The position numbers and the translations under genes are program-made. A stretch of DNA of 64,000 nucleotides from Edaphovirga cremea (lineage in GTDB: Bacteria > Pseudomonadota > Gammaproteobacteria > Enterobacterales > Enterobacteriaceae). A model generated the notes under the pieces. The model saw only the letters and a program-made list of their open reading frames with translations. It was not told the origin of the DNA and did no database searches. Numbering within the stretch: position 1 is the first letter of the stretch; each line of letters opens with the position of its first letter. Positions 13,459-22,271 of the stretch are shown piece by piece. The DNA lies in NCBI RefSeq assembly GCF_003332275.1, contig NZ_QOVA01000012.1, positions 1 through 64,000 on the forward strand. The letters run 5' to 3'.

Positions 13459-14109
13459 TTAACGATCGCCTGAGGGTTGATGAGAAGAAGTCGGCTTCAC
13501 AGTAGCGGGTATGTCTTCAGCGGCCGTACCCGGCATTTCCGGGGTTTCTGGTTTGGTTACTGGTGCAGAAGCAGCCCGCGTTTCCCTCGCATTTATCGGT
13601 TCCACTGGCGCAACAGATGCATCTGACGTATTGATCACCGCAGCAGGATTGACCTGAGCCGGAGGTGCTTTGGCAGATGCAGTCGCAACATGCGCAGCAT
13701 GCGCAGCATCTCCTGGTGTCACACCGTCATGGAGCGCTTCTGCTTCTATCGGGGCCGGGTTGTGGATGGTTTGCGGACTGTTTTCTTGTCCGGCAGCCTC
13801 GATGCTGCTTACCTCGCCCTTGTAAGAGCGCTTCATTGATTCAGCCGCTTCTCTCAACTCATCCATCGACGCTTTCAGTTCAGGCGTTAGATTTTTCAGC
13901 CCGGCCTCTTCCGCTTTCTTAAGACTGTCCTGCAGTTCCTGCAATTTCAACTCTTGCGAAAGTTCTGTCTGTACGGTTGCGGCAAGGGAACGAAGTGCCC
14001 GGATCCACCCAGCAACAGTTCTGACCGCCACGGGCAATCGTTCTGGACCAAGCACGACCAGACCGATCACCATGACGAGTACAAGTTCACCAAATCCAAT
14101 ATCGAACAC
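13459..14109 (-). CDS. tatB: Sec-independent protein translocase subunit TatB
   Basis: This 216-residue protein has the TatB N terminus: the start [17 protein letters not shown], the VLGPERLP hinge and an amphipathic helix up to about residue 70. It binds twin-arginine signal peptides together with TatC. The C-terminal part (about 100-216) is a low-complexity Ala/Pro/Thr/Glu-rich tail, making the protein about 45 residues longer than E. coli TatB (171). The tail is expected to be disordered and dispensable. It lies 3 bp after tatA and 3 bp before tatC. Confidence 0.96.
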   Translation of the reverse strand: MFDIGFGELVLVMVIGLVVLGPERLPVAVRTVAGWIRALRSLAATVQTELSQELKLQELQDSLKKAEEAGLKNLTPELKASMDELREAAESMKRSYKGEVSSIEAAGQENSPQTIHNPAPIEAEALHDGVTPGDAAHAAHVATASAKAPPAQVNPAAVINTSDASVAPVEPINARETRAASAPVTKPETPEMPGTAAEDIPATVKPTSSHQPSGDR

Positions 14110-14112
14110 GGA

Positions 14113-14376
14113 TTACACCTGCTCTTTGTCTTTACTCTTAGACTCTTCAACCTTCACTTCAGTCTGTTTATCAGCAATTGATTTTGCTGTAAAATCAGCG
14201 TCATTCTGTGTTTTATCGCCAGAATTGGTCGATTGGTTGTCATCACCCATGGCTTTTTTAAAGCCCTTGATGGACGCACCCAAATCAGATCCCAGCGAAC
14301 TCAATTTCTTCGTACCGAACAGCAATACAACGATCACCGCGATGATCAGTAATTGCCAAATGCTGATGCCACCCAT
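14113..14376 (-). CDS. tatA: Sec-independent protein translocase subunit TatA
   Basis: This 87-residue protein forms the oligomeric Tat pore. It has one N-terminal membrane helix starting [17 protein letters not shown], the FGTKKL hinge and the amphipathic helix [15 protein letters not shown], then a charged tail ending KDKEQV as in E. coli. I chose the ATG at 14376, since GAGGTG lies 6 nt upstream; the in-frame GTG three codons earlier is part of that ribosome-binding site. It is the first gene of tatABC and lies 78 bp downstream of ubiB. Confidence 0.96.
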   Translation of the reverse strand: MGGISIWQLLIIAVIVVLLFGTKKLSSLGSDLGASIKGFKKAMGDDNQSTNSGDKTQNDADFTAKSIADKQTEVKVEESKSKDKEQV

Positions 14377-14454
14377 TTTGTTCACCTCATTAACAGGAAT
14401 TACTTAAAAGTTGCCCGTATTATACGGCACCTTGATATGGTGTCCCGATTTTAT

Positions 14455-16086
14455 TCAGCCAGTACGCTTCCAACCTATAATCCAAGTCACAATACCCGCT
14501 GAAATTAACCACGCAGGGAAGTTTTCTACATTCCCTACCATTAAAATAGTACCACTCAGCAACAGTACTGCACCAATTCCAAGCAAATAACGTGACTGAC
14601 CCTGACGAATTTGCTGATGCTGTAACTGGGCGGTCATTTTACTGACGTTCTCCTGCAAAAGCTTATGCTGCTGCAAACTCTCATACACCAGTTCGGGTAA
14701 CTCAGGCAGTTTCTCCGCCCAGAACGGGGCCTTTTCTTTCAAGGCTCTGATAACAGAAGGGAAACCGACCTGTTCATGCATCCACTTTTCAAGGAAGGGT
14801 TTAGCCGTTGTCCAGAGATCAAGTTGTGGGTAAAGCTGGCGTCCCAGCCCTTCTATATACAGTAACGTTTTTTGCAGCAATACCAACTGCGGTTGCACTT
14901 CCATATTGAAGCGCCGGGCAGTATTGAACAGATTCAGCAAGACGTTCCCAAAAGAGATTTCCGCCAGCGGCTTTTCAAAGATAGGCTCACAGACGGTGCG
15001 AATGGCGAATTCGAACTCTTCAACATTGGTATCACGCGGGACCCAGCCTGAATCAACGTGCAGTTCGGCAACCTTACGATAGTCCCGGTTGAAAAAGGCG
15101 ATAAAATTTTCTGCCAGATAGCGTTTATCGTCCTTATTCAATGATCCCACAATGCCGCAATCGATACCTATATAACAAGGATCCTCAGGGTGATCATAGC
15201 TCACGAAAATGTTCCCTGGGTGCATATCGGCATGGAAAAAACTGTCACGGAAGACCTGGGTGAAAAAGACCTGCACACCGCGTTCTGCCAGCAGTTTCAG
15301 ATTGGTGCCCTGCTGTTCCAACGCGGCAATATCAGAAACGGGAACACCGTAAATCCGTTCCATCACCAATACGCTTTCATAGCAGTAATCTGAGTATATT
15401 TCAGGAATATACAGCATCGGACTATCTTCAAAGTTCCGCCGCAACTGAATGGCATTCGCAGCTTCGCGCAACAGGTTCAGTTCATCAAGCAGAGTCTTTT
15501 CATAATCGCGTACCACTTCACGCGGACGTAACCGACGGCCATCCGGCAATAACTTCGGTAACCATCCCGCCAAACGATACATCAACCGCATATCAGCCTT
15601 GATGATAGGGCGAATATCTGGACGGATCACTTTGATAACGACTTCTTTACCCGTATCTTTCAGGCGCGCCGTATGGACCTGGGCAATAGACGCTGAAGCC
15701 AGTGCATTCTGATCGAAATCCTCAAACCACCTTTCCAGCGGGCCGCCCATTGCCAACTCAATGTGTTTGCGCGCCAGCGCACCATCAAAAGGTGCAACGC
15801 GATCCTGTAGCATGGAAAGCTGATCGGCCACCATCGGCGGGAAAAGATCTCGGCGCGTTGACATCATTTGACCAAATTTGATCCACACCGGCCCCAACTC
15901 TTGAAGAGCCAGACGTATACGCTCACCAAGTGGTTGATCTTTATGCCGATTTGGTATCCAGAAAAACAGATGACGCCCCAACCGCAATGGCAGAGTCAAA
16001 CGCATTTTTGGAATGAGTTCATCAAGACCATAACTTAGGAAAACACGGACTATCAGATAGAGGCGACGTAGTTCACCTGGCGTCAT
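14455..16086 (-). CDS. ubiB: Ubiquinone biosynthesis kinase-like protein UbiB
   Basis: This 543-residue protein of the ABC1/ADCK/UbiB atypical kinase family is needed for ubiquinone synthesis; the family has ATPase activity. The KxGQ signature is seen in [11 protein letters not shown] near residue 75-85, the nucleotide-binding Ala-rich segment in [10 protein letters not shown], the invariant Lys in VVIKVIRP, and the metal-binding segment in [10 protein letters not shown]. Two membrane helices lie at the C terminus (about 500-540). Its ATG overlaps the ubiJ stop by one base (TAATG), so the two are coupled. Confidence 0.96.
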   Translation of the reverse strand: MTPGELRRLYLIVRVFLSYGLDELIPKMRLTLPLRLGRHLFFWIPNRHKDQPLGERIRLALQELGPVWIKFGQMMSTRRDLFPPMVADQLSMLQDRVAPFDGALARKHIELAMGGPLERWFEDFDQNALASASIAQVHTARLKDTGKEVVIKVIRPDIRPIIKADMRLMYRLAGWLPKLLPDGRRLRPREVVRDYEKTLLDELNLLREAANAIQLRRNFEDSPMLYIPEIYSDYCYESVLVMERIYGVPVSDIAALEQQGTNLKLLAERGVQVFFTQVFRDSFFHADMHPGNIFVSYDHPEDPCYIGIDCGIVGSLNKDDKRYLAENFIAFFNRDYRKVAELHVDSGWVPRDTNVEEFEFAIRTVCEPIFEKPLAEISFGNVLLNLFNTARRFNMEVQPQLVLLQKTLLYIEGLGRQLYPQLDLWTTAKPFLEKWMHEQVGFPSVIRALKEKAPFWAEKLPELPELVYESLQQHKLLQENVSKMTAQLQHQQIRQGQSRYLLGIGAVLLLSGTILMVGNVENFPAWLISAGIVTWIIGWKRTG

Positions 16087-16703
16087 TACTTCGTCTCCAT
16101 TTTATTCAATCGCGCATCAAGGGCATCAACCTGTTGCGATAGCGCATCGACTTCATCCTGGAAATAGGCGAATTCCAGTGAACCAGGAGCAACTCTCCAC
16201 TCTTCTGTCAATGTTTCGCCGAGATAACGCTGCTGACGGGTAAACGTGGATTTAATAAACCCGGCTCCTTTGAAGAATGCCTGGCTAACCCCATGAGCGA
16301 CAATATCGCCCACATACGGGGCCAACAGTTCGGCGGGATCCCACTCGGCCATATCAAGTAACGTCGTCAACTGCTGAATGACCTGGATATCCCCTTCAAC
16401 CAGCAAATCACCGCTGCGCATCAATGGAGAGAGCTGTTGACGGTCTCGGAGCTTTACCAATACGGACAATCGGGTCATAACGGTACAATTTGCCTCGCCA
16501 TCCCACTGCCCCACGACATCAACCTGCTGTTCACCGAATACCAGCGTGATGGGGGTGCCCAGCTCTTTCAAAGTTATCTTCAGTACTTTGCCTGAGAGTC
16601 GGGAACGCGCGGATTTCATGCTGCGATCGCGATAGAGAAGTCGATTGAGTGAGGCTTCCAACGTAGCAGTAAGCAGCGGGGTCAACAGCATAACGTTTTC
16701 CAT
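16086..16703 (-). CDS. ubiJ: Ubiquinone biosynthesis accessory factor UbiJ
   Basis: This lipid-binding SCP2-domain protein helps organise the soluble Ubi metabolon with UbiK. The N-terminal half (about 20-120) is the SCP2 domain and the C-terminal 30 residues form a coiled-coil ending NKMETK. The start is uncertain: the ATG at 16703 lies two bases after the ubiE stop and gives 205 residues, while the ATG at 16691 gives 201, exactly the E. coli length. In E. coli the sRNA EsrE is encoded in the 3' half of this gene; I cannot confirm it here. Confidence 0.9.
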   Translation of the reverse strand: MENVMLLTPLLTATLEASLNRLLYRDRSMKSARSRLSGKVLKITLKELGTPITLVFGEQQVDVVGQWDGEANCTVMTRLSVLVKLRDRQQLSPLMRSGDLLVEGDIQVIQQLTTLLDMAEWDPAELLAPYVGDIVAHGVSQAFFKGAGFIKSTFTRQQRYLGETLTEEWRVAPGSLEFAYFQDEVDALSQQVDALDARLNKMETK

Positions 16704-16704
16704 A

Positions 16705-17460
16705 TCAGAACTTATAACCACGATGCAGCGCAACGATGCCGCCAGTCAGGTTGAAATAGGTCACGTTATCGAAACCTGCATCTGACATCATACCTTTAAG
16801 TGTTTCCTGATCGGGATGCATACGAATGGACTCCGCCAAATAACGGTAACTGCCTGCATCCTTCGCGATAAACTCACCAATTTTTGGTAACAAATGGAAG
16901 GAGTAAGCATCGTAGGCTTTATTCAACGGTGCAAATATCGGTTTGGAAAACTCCAGGACCAACAAGCGGCCACCCGGTTTTAAAACACGGAACATGGAGC
17001 GCAGCGCTTTCTCTTTCTCAGTGACATTTCTCAGCCCGAAAGAGATTGTGATGCAATCGAAATAGTTATCAGGGAAAGGCAACGCCTCTGCATTGGCTTG
17101 CACGTAGTTTACGTTACCGACAATACCTTTATTGCGCAGTTTCTCTCGCCCCATTTTCAGCATGGAGTCATTGATGTCTGCAAGAACCACTTCACCCGTA
17201 TCACCAACCAGGCGGGAAAATTTCTCAGTGAGATCGCCAGTACCACCCGCCAGATCCAATACTTTCTGACCGCGGCGTACGCCGCTGCAATCTATGGTAA
17301 AACGCTTCCAGATACGGTGAATGCCAAACGACATCAGGTCGTTCATCAAATCGTATTTCGCCGCAACCGAATGAAAAACCTCTGCGACCATCTCTGCTTT
17401 TTCATCTTTGGCTACGGTGCGAAAGCCAAAGTGTGTCGTATCCTGATCCGGATCTGCCAT
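16705..17460 (-). CDS. ubiE: Ubiquinone/menaquinone C-methyltransferase UbiE
   Basis: This 251-residue SAM-dependent enzyme methylates demethylmenaquinone and 2-octaprenyl-6-methoxy-1,4-benzoquinol. SAM-binding motif I is [12 protein letters not shown] (about 67-78), followed by [12 protein letters not shown] and the family signature [11 protein letters not shown]. Length equals that of E. coli UbiE. It is the first gene of the ubiE-ubiJ-ubiB-tatABC run, 83 bp after rmuC. Confidence 0.97.
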   Translation of the reverse strand: MADPDQDTTHFGFRTVAKDEKAEMVAEVFHSVAAKYDLMNDLMSFGIHRIWKRFTIDCSGVRRGQKVLDLAGGTGDLTEKFSRLVGDTGEVVLADINDSMLKMGREKLRNKGIVGNVNYVQANAEALPFPDNYFDCITISFGLRNVTEKEKALRSMFRVLKPGGRLLVLEFSKPIFAPLNKAYDAYSFHLLPKIGEFIAKDAGSYRYLAESIRMHPDQETLKGMMSDAGFDNVTYFNLTGGIVALHRGYKF

Positions 17461-17543
17461 CTTCTTGTGCCTGCTTTTCAGTCATTCTTATGGAAATAGT
17501 GTATCAGAACCCCAGTTAAAGCCCCATCTGACGATGCGAACCG

Positions 17544-19079
17544 CTACTCATTGGCGGAAAATTTTCCCACGGGGAACGTCTCTGTTTCCGGCTCATCCAC
17601 TTCTTCAGGTAAAGCCGTATCATCTTCAGGCGAGTGATCCGCCGTTGCAACAGCGCTCAGCGAGGGGCTGATTGGACGTTTTATCTCCACGCCCATCGCC
17701 CGAAAGCCTTCGACCTGTCCTATAAGATTACCACGGCCTTGCGAGAGTTTGTTCATCGCAAGGCGATAACTTGCCTGCGCTTTATCAAGGCTTTGCCCCA
17801 TACCTTCCATATCATCCACGAACAGGCGCATTTTGTCGTACAATCGGGCAGCACGATCGGCAATGCGTTGGGCATTCTGGCTCTGATGTTCATAACGCCA
17901 TAAATTGTTAATGGTGCGCAGCGCGACCAAAAGAGTTGTCGGGCTGACCAGCATGATGTTGTGTTTTAATGCTTCGCTGATCAATTCAGGTTCGCGATCG
18001 ATTGCCAAAAGAAAAGCGGGTTCGACCGGAATGAACATCAGGACATAATCCAGGCTACGCAGCCCCGGCAGTTGCTGGTAATCTTTTCTGCCGAGCATGC
18101 GGATATGCCCACGCAACGACGCAATGTGCTCACCCAACGCCGCTTCACGCTCGATATCGTCATCACCATTAAAATAGCGCTCATACGCCACCAGAGACAT
18201 TTTCGCATCAATGACGACGTCTTTTTCCTGCGGTAATCGCACGATCACGTCAGGCTGCATGCGGCTATTGCTATCAATTTTTACGCTGACCTGCGTCTCA
18301 TACTCATAACCTTCACGCAAACCAGAGGCTTCAAGTACCCGGGTCAGCACCACTTCTCCCCAATTGCCCTGGGTTTTATTGTCACCTTTCAGTGCTTTGG
18401 TTAGATTGATCGCCTCTTTGGCCATCTGCGCGTTCAACTGCTGCAAGTTGCGGATCTCATGCGCCAGCGTATGCCGTTCCCGCGACTCCTGACCGAAACT
18501 GTCCTGCACCTGACGACGAAAACCATCAAGTTGTTCACGTAACGGCAGCAACAGGCGGTCAAGGCTCAGCTTGTTTTGCTCATCGGCCTTACGCCCGCTC
18601 TGGTCGAAAATCCGGTTAGCCAGGTTTTCAAACTGCGTCGTCAAACGCTGCTCGCTGTTGATCAATAAGCGTTGTTTCTCTTCTGCTGCCAGCCGGGTTT
18701 CTTCCAGACGAATGGTCACTTCACGCAATTCGGCTTCTTGTGCACTGTTCACTTCACGCTGGGCGCGAAGTTCCTGATTAAGTTGATCACATTCACTGCG
18801 CCAATGGGCGAGTTGCAGCAACTTCTCACTGCTGGCAGCCACTTGACTATGCAAACCACGGATCTCCAGCTCAGCGTCCCTGAATTGCTGCTGCACCCGC
18901 TGTTGCTGTGCAAGTTGACTGTCGATCTCTTTTTGCGCCTGTGACAAAGCCTGCTCAAGTAAACGCAGTTCCGTCTCATGCCGGGCTTGATGTTGCTGCT
19001 GGCGTATACTGACGAATAACCCGCCCAACAATAGGCCGATCAACCCACCGCCGAGACCATAAATTATGCTGATGTCCAC
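17544..19079 (-). CDS. rmuC: DNA recombination protein RmuC
   Basis: This 511-residue protein has one N-terminal membrane helix (about 5-24), a long coiled-coil from about 25 to 190, and a restriction-endonuclease-like core. The core includes GNWGEVVLTRVLEASGL and MQPDVIVRLP..VVIDAKM. It is proposed to limit inversions at short inverted repeats, and RmuC homologues have also been linked to anti-phage activity. It is longer than E. coli RmuC (475), mainly through the coiled-coil and an acidic tail. It is transcribed towards ubiE. Confidence 0.94.
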   Translation of the reverse strand: MDISIIYGLGGGLIGLLLGGLFVSIRQQQHQARHETELRLLEQALSQAQKEIDSQLAQQQRVQQQFRDAELEIRGLHSQVAASSEKLLQLAHWRSECDQLNQELRAQREVNSAQEAELREVTIRLEETRLAAEEKQRLLINSEQRLTTQFENLANRIFDQSGRKADEQNKLSLDRLLLPLREQLDGFRRQVQDSFGQESRERHTLAHEIRNLQQLNAQMAKEAINLTKALKGDNKTQGNWGEVVLTRVLEASGLREGYEYETQVSVKIDSNSRMQPDVIVRLPQEKDVVIDAKMSLVAYERYFNGDDDIEREAALGEHIASLRGHIRMLGRKDYQQLPGLRSLDYVLMFIPVEPAFLLAIDREPELISEALKHNIMLVSPTTLLVALRTINNLWRYEHQSQNAQRIADRAARLYDKMRLFVDDMEGMGQSLDKAQASYRLAMNKLSQGRGNLIGQVEGFRAMGVEIKRPISPSLSAVATADHSPEDDTALPEEVDEPETETFPVGKFSANE

Positions 19080-19284
19080 GGCTTTCCCCTCTTAGAGTGC
19101 CTGCTGTGAGCAAAGGTAAGGAAATACTGTATATATGTCCAGAGGGTTTTGTGTGTCCGTGGGGCATCTTGCGGTGAAGTACGCAAAACCGGGCAAGCGT
19201 TGCTGCAAACGCTCAATTCCAACGGCTCATCCATTGGATACCAAATACCCAAGATCATTGGTAAATAGATGCCTGCAAGAATGA

Positions 19285-20067
19285 TTATTCGAGATAACGT
19301 TCGCGCAGCACCTCACGAGTCGATTCATCCAGACCATACTCGTGCGCCAGCCAGTGATTTGTAGAACCATACAAATCATCAATAGCATTGAGCGCTGTAA
19401 CCATAAACTCTTCGCGAGCAGACAAAACATAGGTAAATTGCTTCAACCCGTGATCGTCCAGCACGCTGGACAATTGCCCGAGCATTTTTTCACGGAAAGG
19501 TGCCAGCGTCGTTTCAGTCAGCAAATAGTCTTCCAAAACGGTATTTTTATCGGCTCCCAGCGCAAACAGAACCAGTGCCGAGCCGATCCCGGTGCGATCT
19601 TTTCCTACTGCACAATGCTGCACAATCGCGCTGCCATTTGACTTATTCAACAGGGAAACGAGCTGCGTGTAGGCGGCATTGTTGAAGGGTAAACGACGAT
19701 AAAGCTCTTCCATAAACGATCGTGCATCAAAGCCGGATAGCGATTCACGGGTGAGCTTGGCCAGATTGGCGTTCACTTCATCACTCAATGGATTGGCCGG
19801 GGTATGGTGATAAATCGCGCCCGCCCAGACAACATCGGGTTTGGCAGCAACTTCATCTGCATCGCGATAATCCAGAATATTGCCAACCGGAACACTGCCA
19901 AGAAAACGGCAGTCACGTGCGGTGAGTTGGTCCAGAGAACCCGAACGATAAAGCCAGCCGCGCTTGATACGACGGCCATCGGCAGTAGAATTGCCGCCTA
20001 AATCGCGAAAGTTGATGCCGCCTTCAAGAGGGGCCAGAGAAGGATGAAGCAAGATTGTCGCAGTCAT
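19285..20067 (-). CDS. Tyrosine-protein phosphatase family protein (Y_phosphatase3 type)
   Basis: This 260-residue protein carries the CX5R loop HCAVGKDRTG with Cys152 as nucleophile and Arg158. INFRDLGG (18-25) and LYRSGSLDQL (39-48) are also typical of the MptpB/LipA-like family of dual tyrosine/phosphoinositide phosphatases. No signal peptide is visible, so it is likely cytosolic, and its substrate is unknown. It lies between udp and rmuC, which are neighbours in E. coli, so it is an insertion relative to that genome. The udp terminator separates it from udp. Confidence 0.85.
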   Translation of the reverse strand: MTATILLHPSLAPLEGGINFRDLGGNSTADGRRIKRGWLYRSGSLDQLTARDCRFLGSVPVGNILDYRDADEVAAKPDVVWAGAIYHHTPANPLSDEVNANLAKLTRESLSGFDARSFMEELYRRLPFNNAAYTQLVSLLNKSNGSAIVQHCAVGKDRTGIGSALVLFALGADKNTVLEDYLLTETTLAPFREKMLGQLSSVLDDHGLKQFTYVLSAREEFMVTALNAIDDLYGSTNHWLAHEYGLDESTREVLRERYLE

Positions 20068-20120
20068 AAACCCTCTTTTTATTGTATTGCTGGAGTACTG
20101 ACCTTACCAGATTCTCGGTT

Positions 20121-20152
20121 TGAAATGAAAATGGGCCGCCAATGCGACCCAT
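20121..20152 (-). terminator. Intrinsic terminator of udp
   Basis: On the minus strand ATGGGTCGC pairs with GCGGCCCAT (one mismatch) around an ATTG loop and is followed by TTTCATTTCA. It lies 28 bp after the udp stop. Confidence 0.7.
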
Positions 20153-20179
20153 TATCGACCACTGCCCGGTACAATCAGC

Positions 20180-20941
20180 CTAGATAAGGCGACGGGCCGC
20201 TTCAACCACAATTTTCACCGCGTGGCTTTCGGTTTGCTTCATGGTTTCAACATTAGGAATTTCTTGCTGGGTACGGTTGACGATAACGCCCGCCACCATC
20301 CCTGCACGCCAACCCTGACTGGCACACATGGTCAATAGTGTCGCAGATTCCATTTCGTAGTTCATGACGCCCATTTCCTGCCACTCTTTCATGGACCCTT
20401 TGAAACGGCTGACAACGCGGCCAGAAACCGTATCGTAGCGTTCCTGACCTGGATAAAACGTATCAGAGGACGCAGTCACACCGATATGGGTCGTCGCACC
20501 CACTTCTTTCGCGGCAGCAACCAGTGCGGTAGTACAGGCAAAATCAGCAACAGCCGGGAATTCCATGGGTGCAAAGTGCAGGCTGGCACCATCGAGGCGC
20601 ACGGCGGCGGTAGTCACCAAAACATCACCGACATTGATATTCTTCTGGATTGCGCCGGTGGTTCCTACGCGCAGGAAAGTACGGATACCCAACTGAGCCA
20701 ACTCTTCGACAGCGATGGAGGTAGACGGGCCGCCTATGCCTGTAGAACAGACGATCACAGCCTTACCGTCCAGTTCTGCACGCCAGGACGTGAATTCTCG
20801 GTGGGAAGCCAGATGTACTGGGTTCTCCATCAGTTTGGCGATTTTCTCAACGCGTTCCGGGTCACCAGGAACGATCGCCAGCGTAGCACCTTGTAAATCA
20901 CTTTTAGCGAGGCCGAGGTGAAAAACTTCAGACTTGGACAT
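20180..20941 (-). CDS. udp: Uridine phosphorylase Udp
   Basis: This 253-residue cytosolic enzyme splits uridine with phosphate to uracil and ribose-1-phosphate in pyrimidine salvage. Phosphate- and ribose-binding segments of the PNP/UDP family are visible: IVPGDPERV (about 24-32), VGTTGAIQ (about 92-99) and [13 protein letters not shown] (about 193-205). The length of 253 residues equals that of E. coli Udp. The promoter region contains tandem CRP sites arranged as in CytR-controlled operons, so expression is probably CRP-activated and CytR-repressed. Confidence 0.97.
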   Translation of the reverse strand: MSKSEVFHLGLAKSDLQGATLAIVPGDPERVEKIAKLMENPVHLASHREFTSWRAELDGKAVIVCSTGIGGPSTSIAVEELAQLGIRTFLRVGTTGAIQKNINVGDVLVTTAAVRLDGASLHFAPMEFPAVADFACTTALVAAAKEVGATTHIGVTASSDTFYPGQERYDTVSGRVVSRFKGSMKEWQEMGVMNYEMESATLLTMCASQGWRAGMVAGVIVNRTQQEIPNVETMKQTESHAVKIVVEAARRLI

Positions 20942-20989
20942 AAGGAACTCCTCTGTAATCGGTTCATATTTTGGGAGGAACAGGCTGAT

Positions 20990-21032
20990 ATTCTACTCAA
21001 AAGCCCATTGCAAAATCGTGATGACTATCACT
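20990..21032 (-). promoter_or_regulatory. udp promoter with CRP site at -41.5
   Basis: The -10 TAGAAT (20995-20990) predicts a start at about 20983. A CRP-like site CGTGATGACTATCACT (21017-21032) is centred 41.5 bp upstream of that start, the class II position. The -35 region is poor, as expected for an activator-dependent promoter. Confidence 0.75.
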
Positions 21033-21068
21033 CACAATAAAGAAACAATGTATCGCAAACAATTATCT

Positions 21069-21084
21069 TGTGACGCAAATCACT
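21069..21084 (-). promoter_or_regulatory. Distal CRP site of udp (-93.5)
   Basis: TGTGACGCAAATCACT matches the CRP consensus TGTGA-N6-TCACA at 9 of 10 defined positions. Its centre is 52 bp from the proximal site, the same spacing as the two CRP sites of E. coli deoP2 and similar CytR-regulated promoters, where CytR binds between them. The 36-bp spacer has GTTTGCG-like half-sites but no clear CytR octamer pair. Apart from the promoters, the 433-bp udp-dlhH region (20942-21374) holds no gene that I can see. Confidence 0.78.
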
Positions 21085-21374
21085 AAATATGAGCTTTCAG
21101 ACCCTGTAATCCGCTAAATAATGCCCACGAAACGACCATTTTAAATTAGCAGGTACAGTGTTATAAAAATGGAGAACATTTGTTTTACGATGGGACGCTG
21201 GTTATTGCAATTCGGACAGCCCAAAGATTGAGATAACCCGCAGGCAAAGCATTGTCATACTTCAGCAGACGAATAAAAACGGTCACCGCTGAATATTCAT
21301 CTCAATCTCATGACGCCGGGCATTATTGTTCTCTATAGTTAACCTCAGCCGCGCTTTCACGTATGGAGACCGCA

Positions 21375-22202
21375 ATGAAAACCGAAGAACACCTTAACCT
21401 GAAGCAGTCTGCAGGTACGTTTACCCCAGCCTTAAGCCCAGTGGCTTCATCGACGATTTATACTGATGTTGAAGGGCTGCACGCGGGCGAAACCACTATA
21501 CCCACGCAGGGAGAAGAGATGCCAGCCTATCTGGCACGGCCGGATTCCGCCGAAGGCCCCTTCCCTGTGGTTATTGTGGTACAGGAGATTTTCGGTGTGC
21601 ATGAGCATATCCGTGATGTCTGTCGCCGACTGGCGAAGCAAGGCTATCTGGCGGTTGCGCCAGAGCTTTACTTTCGTGAAGGGGATCCGAATCAATTCAA
21701 TGATATCAACGAGCTGTTTACTAATCTGGTCAGCAAGGTCCCGGATCGGCAAGTGTTGGCCGATCTCGATCATACGGCCCATTGGGCTACACGCCATGGC
21801 GGTGATGCCAGTCGCCTGGCGATGACGGGTTTCTGCTGGGGCGGGCGAATTACCTGGCTGTATGCGGCACATAATCCGCAACTGAAAGCCGCCGTCGCCT
21901 GGTACGGGAAACTGGTGGGGAACAAATCCCTGACGATGCCGAAGAATCCTGTGGATGTTGCCGTAGATCTCTCCGCGCCGGTTCTCGGTTTATATGGCGG
22001 ACAGGATACGGGGATCCCGCAGGAGAGCATTGAAAGCATGCGTCAAGCGATTCGCGCGGCCAATGCCGATGCGGAGATCATTGTCTATCCGCAAGCCGGT
22101 CATGCATTTAATGCGGATTATCGTCCAAACTATGACGCCGAAGCTGCCGAAGATGGCTGGCAGCGGATGCTGCAATGGTTCGAAAAATATGGTGTTGCCT
22201 GA
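21375..22202 (+). CDS. dlhH: Dienelactone hydrolase family protein DlhH
   Basis: This alpha/beta hydrolase of about 275 residues is homologous to E. coli YsgA/DlhH (271). The nucleophile elbow is GFCWGG with a catalytic Cys; the family pattern also includes VVQEIFGVHEHIRDVCRR, GLYGGQDTGIP with the Asp, and AGHAFNADYRP with the His. The physiological substrate in enterobacteria is unknown. I use the ATG at 21375, which has GGAG 6 nt upstream; another ATG lies four codons earlier inside the leader. It is divergent from udp and convergent with metE. Confidence 0.92.
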   Translation: MKTEEHLNLKQSAGTFTPALSPVASSTIYTDVEGLHAGETTIPTQGEEMPAYLARPDSAEGPFPVVIVVQEIFGVHEHIRDVCRRLAKQGYLAVAPELYFREGDPNQFNDINELFTNLVSKVPDRQVLADLDHTAHWATRHGGDASRLAMTGFCWGGRITWLYAAHNPQLKAAVAWYGKLVGNKSLTMPKNPVDVAVDLSAPVLGLYGGQDTGIPQESIESMRQAIRAANADAEIIVYPQAGHAFNADYRPNYDAEAAEDGWQRMLQWFEKYGVA

Positions 22203-22212
22203 TTCTTCGCGC

Positions 22213-22237
22213 CAATAGAAAGGGCGCCGAAGCGCCC
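22213..22237 (-). terminator. metE terminator with TTCG tetraloop
   Basis: On the minus strand GGGCGC-TTCG-GCGCCC is followed by TTTCTATT. It lies between the convergent dlhH and metE genes; the T tract favours metE. Confidence 0.75.
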
Positions 22238-22271
22238 AAAACATCACATCATTCTGGATTATGAATCAAGG

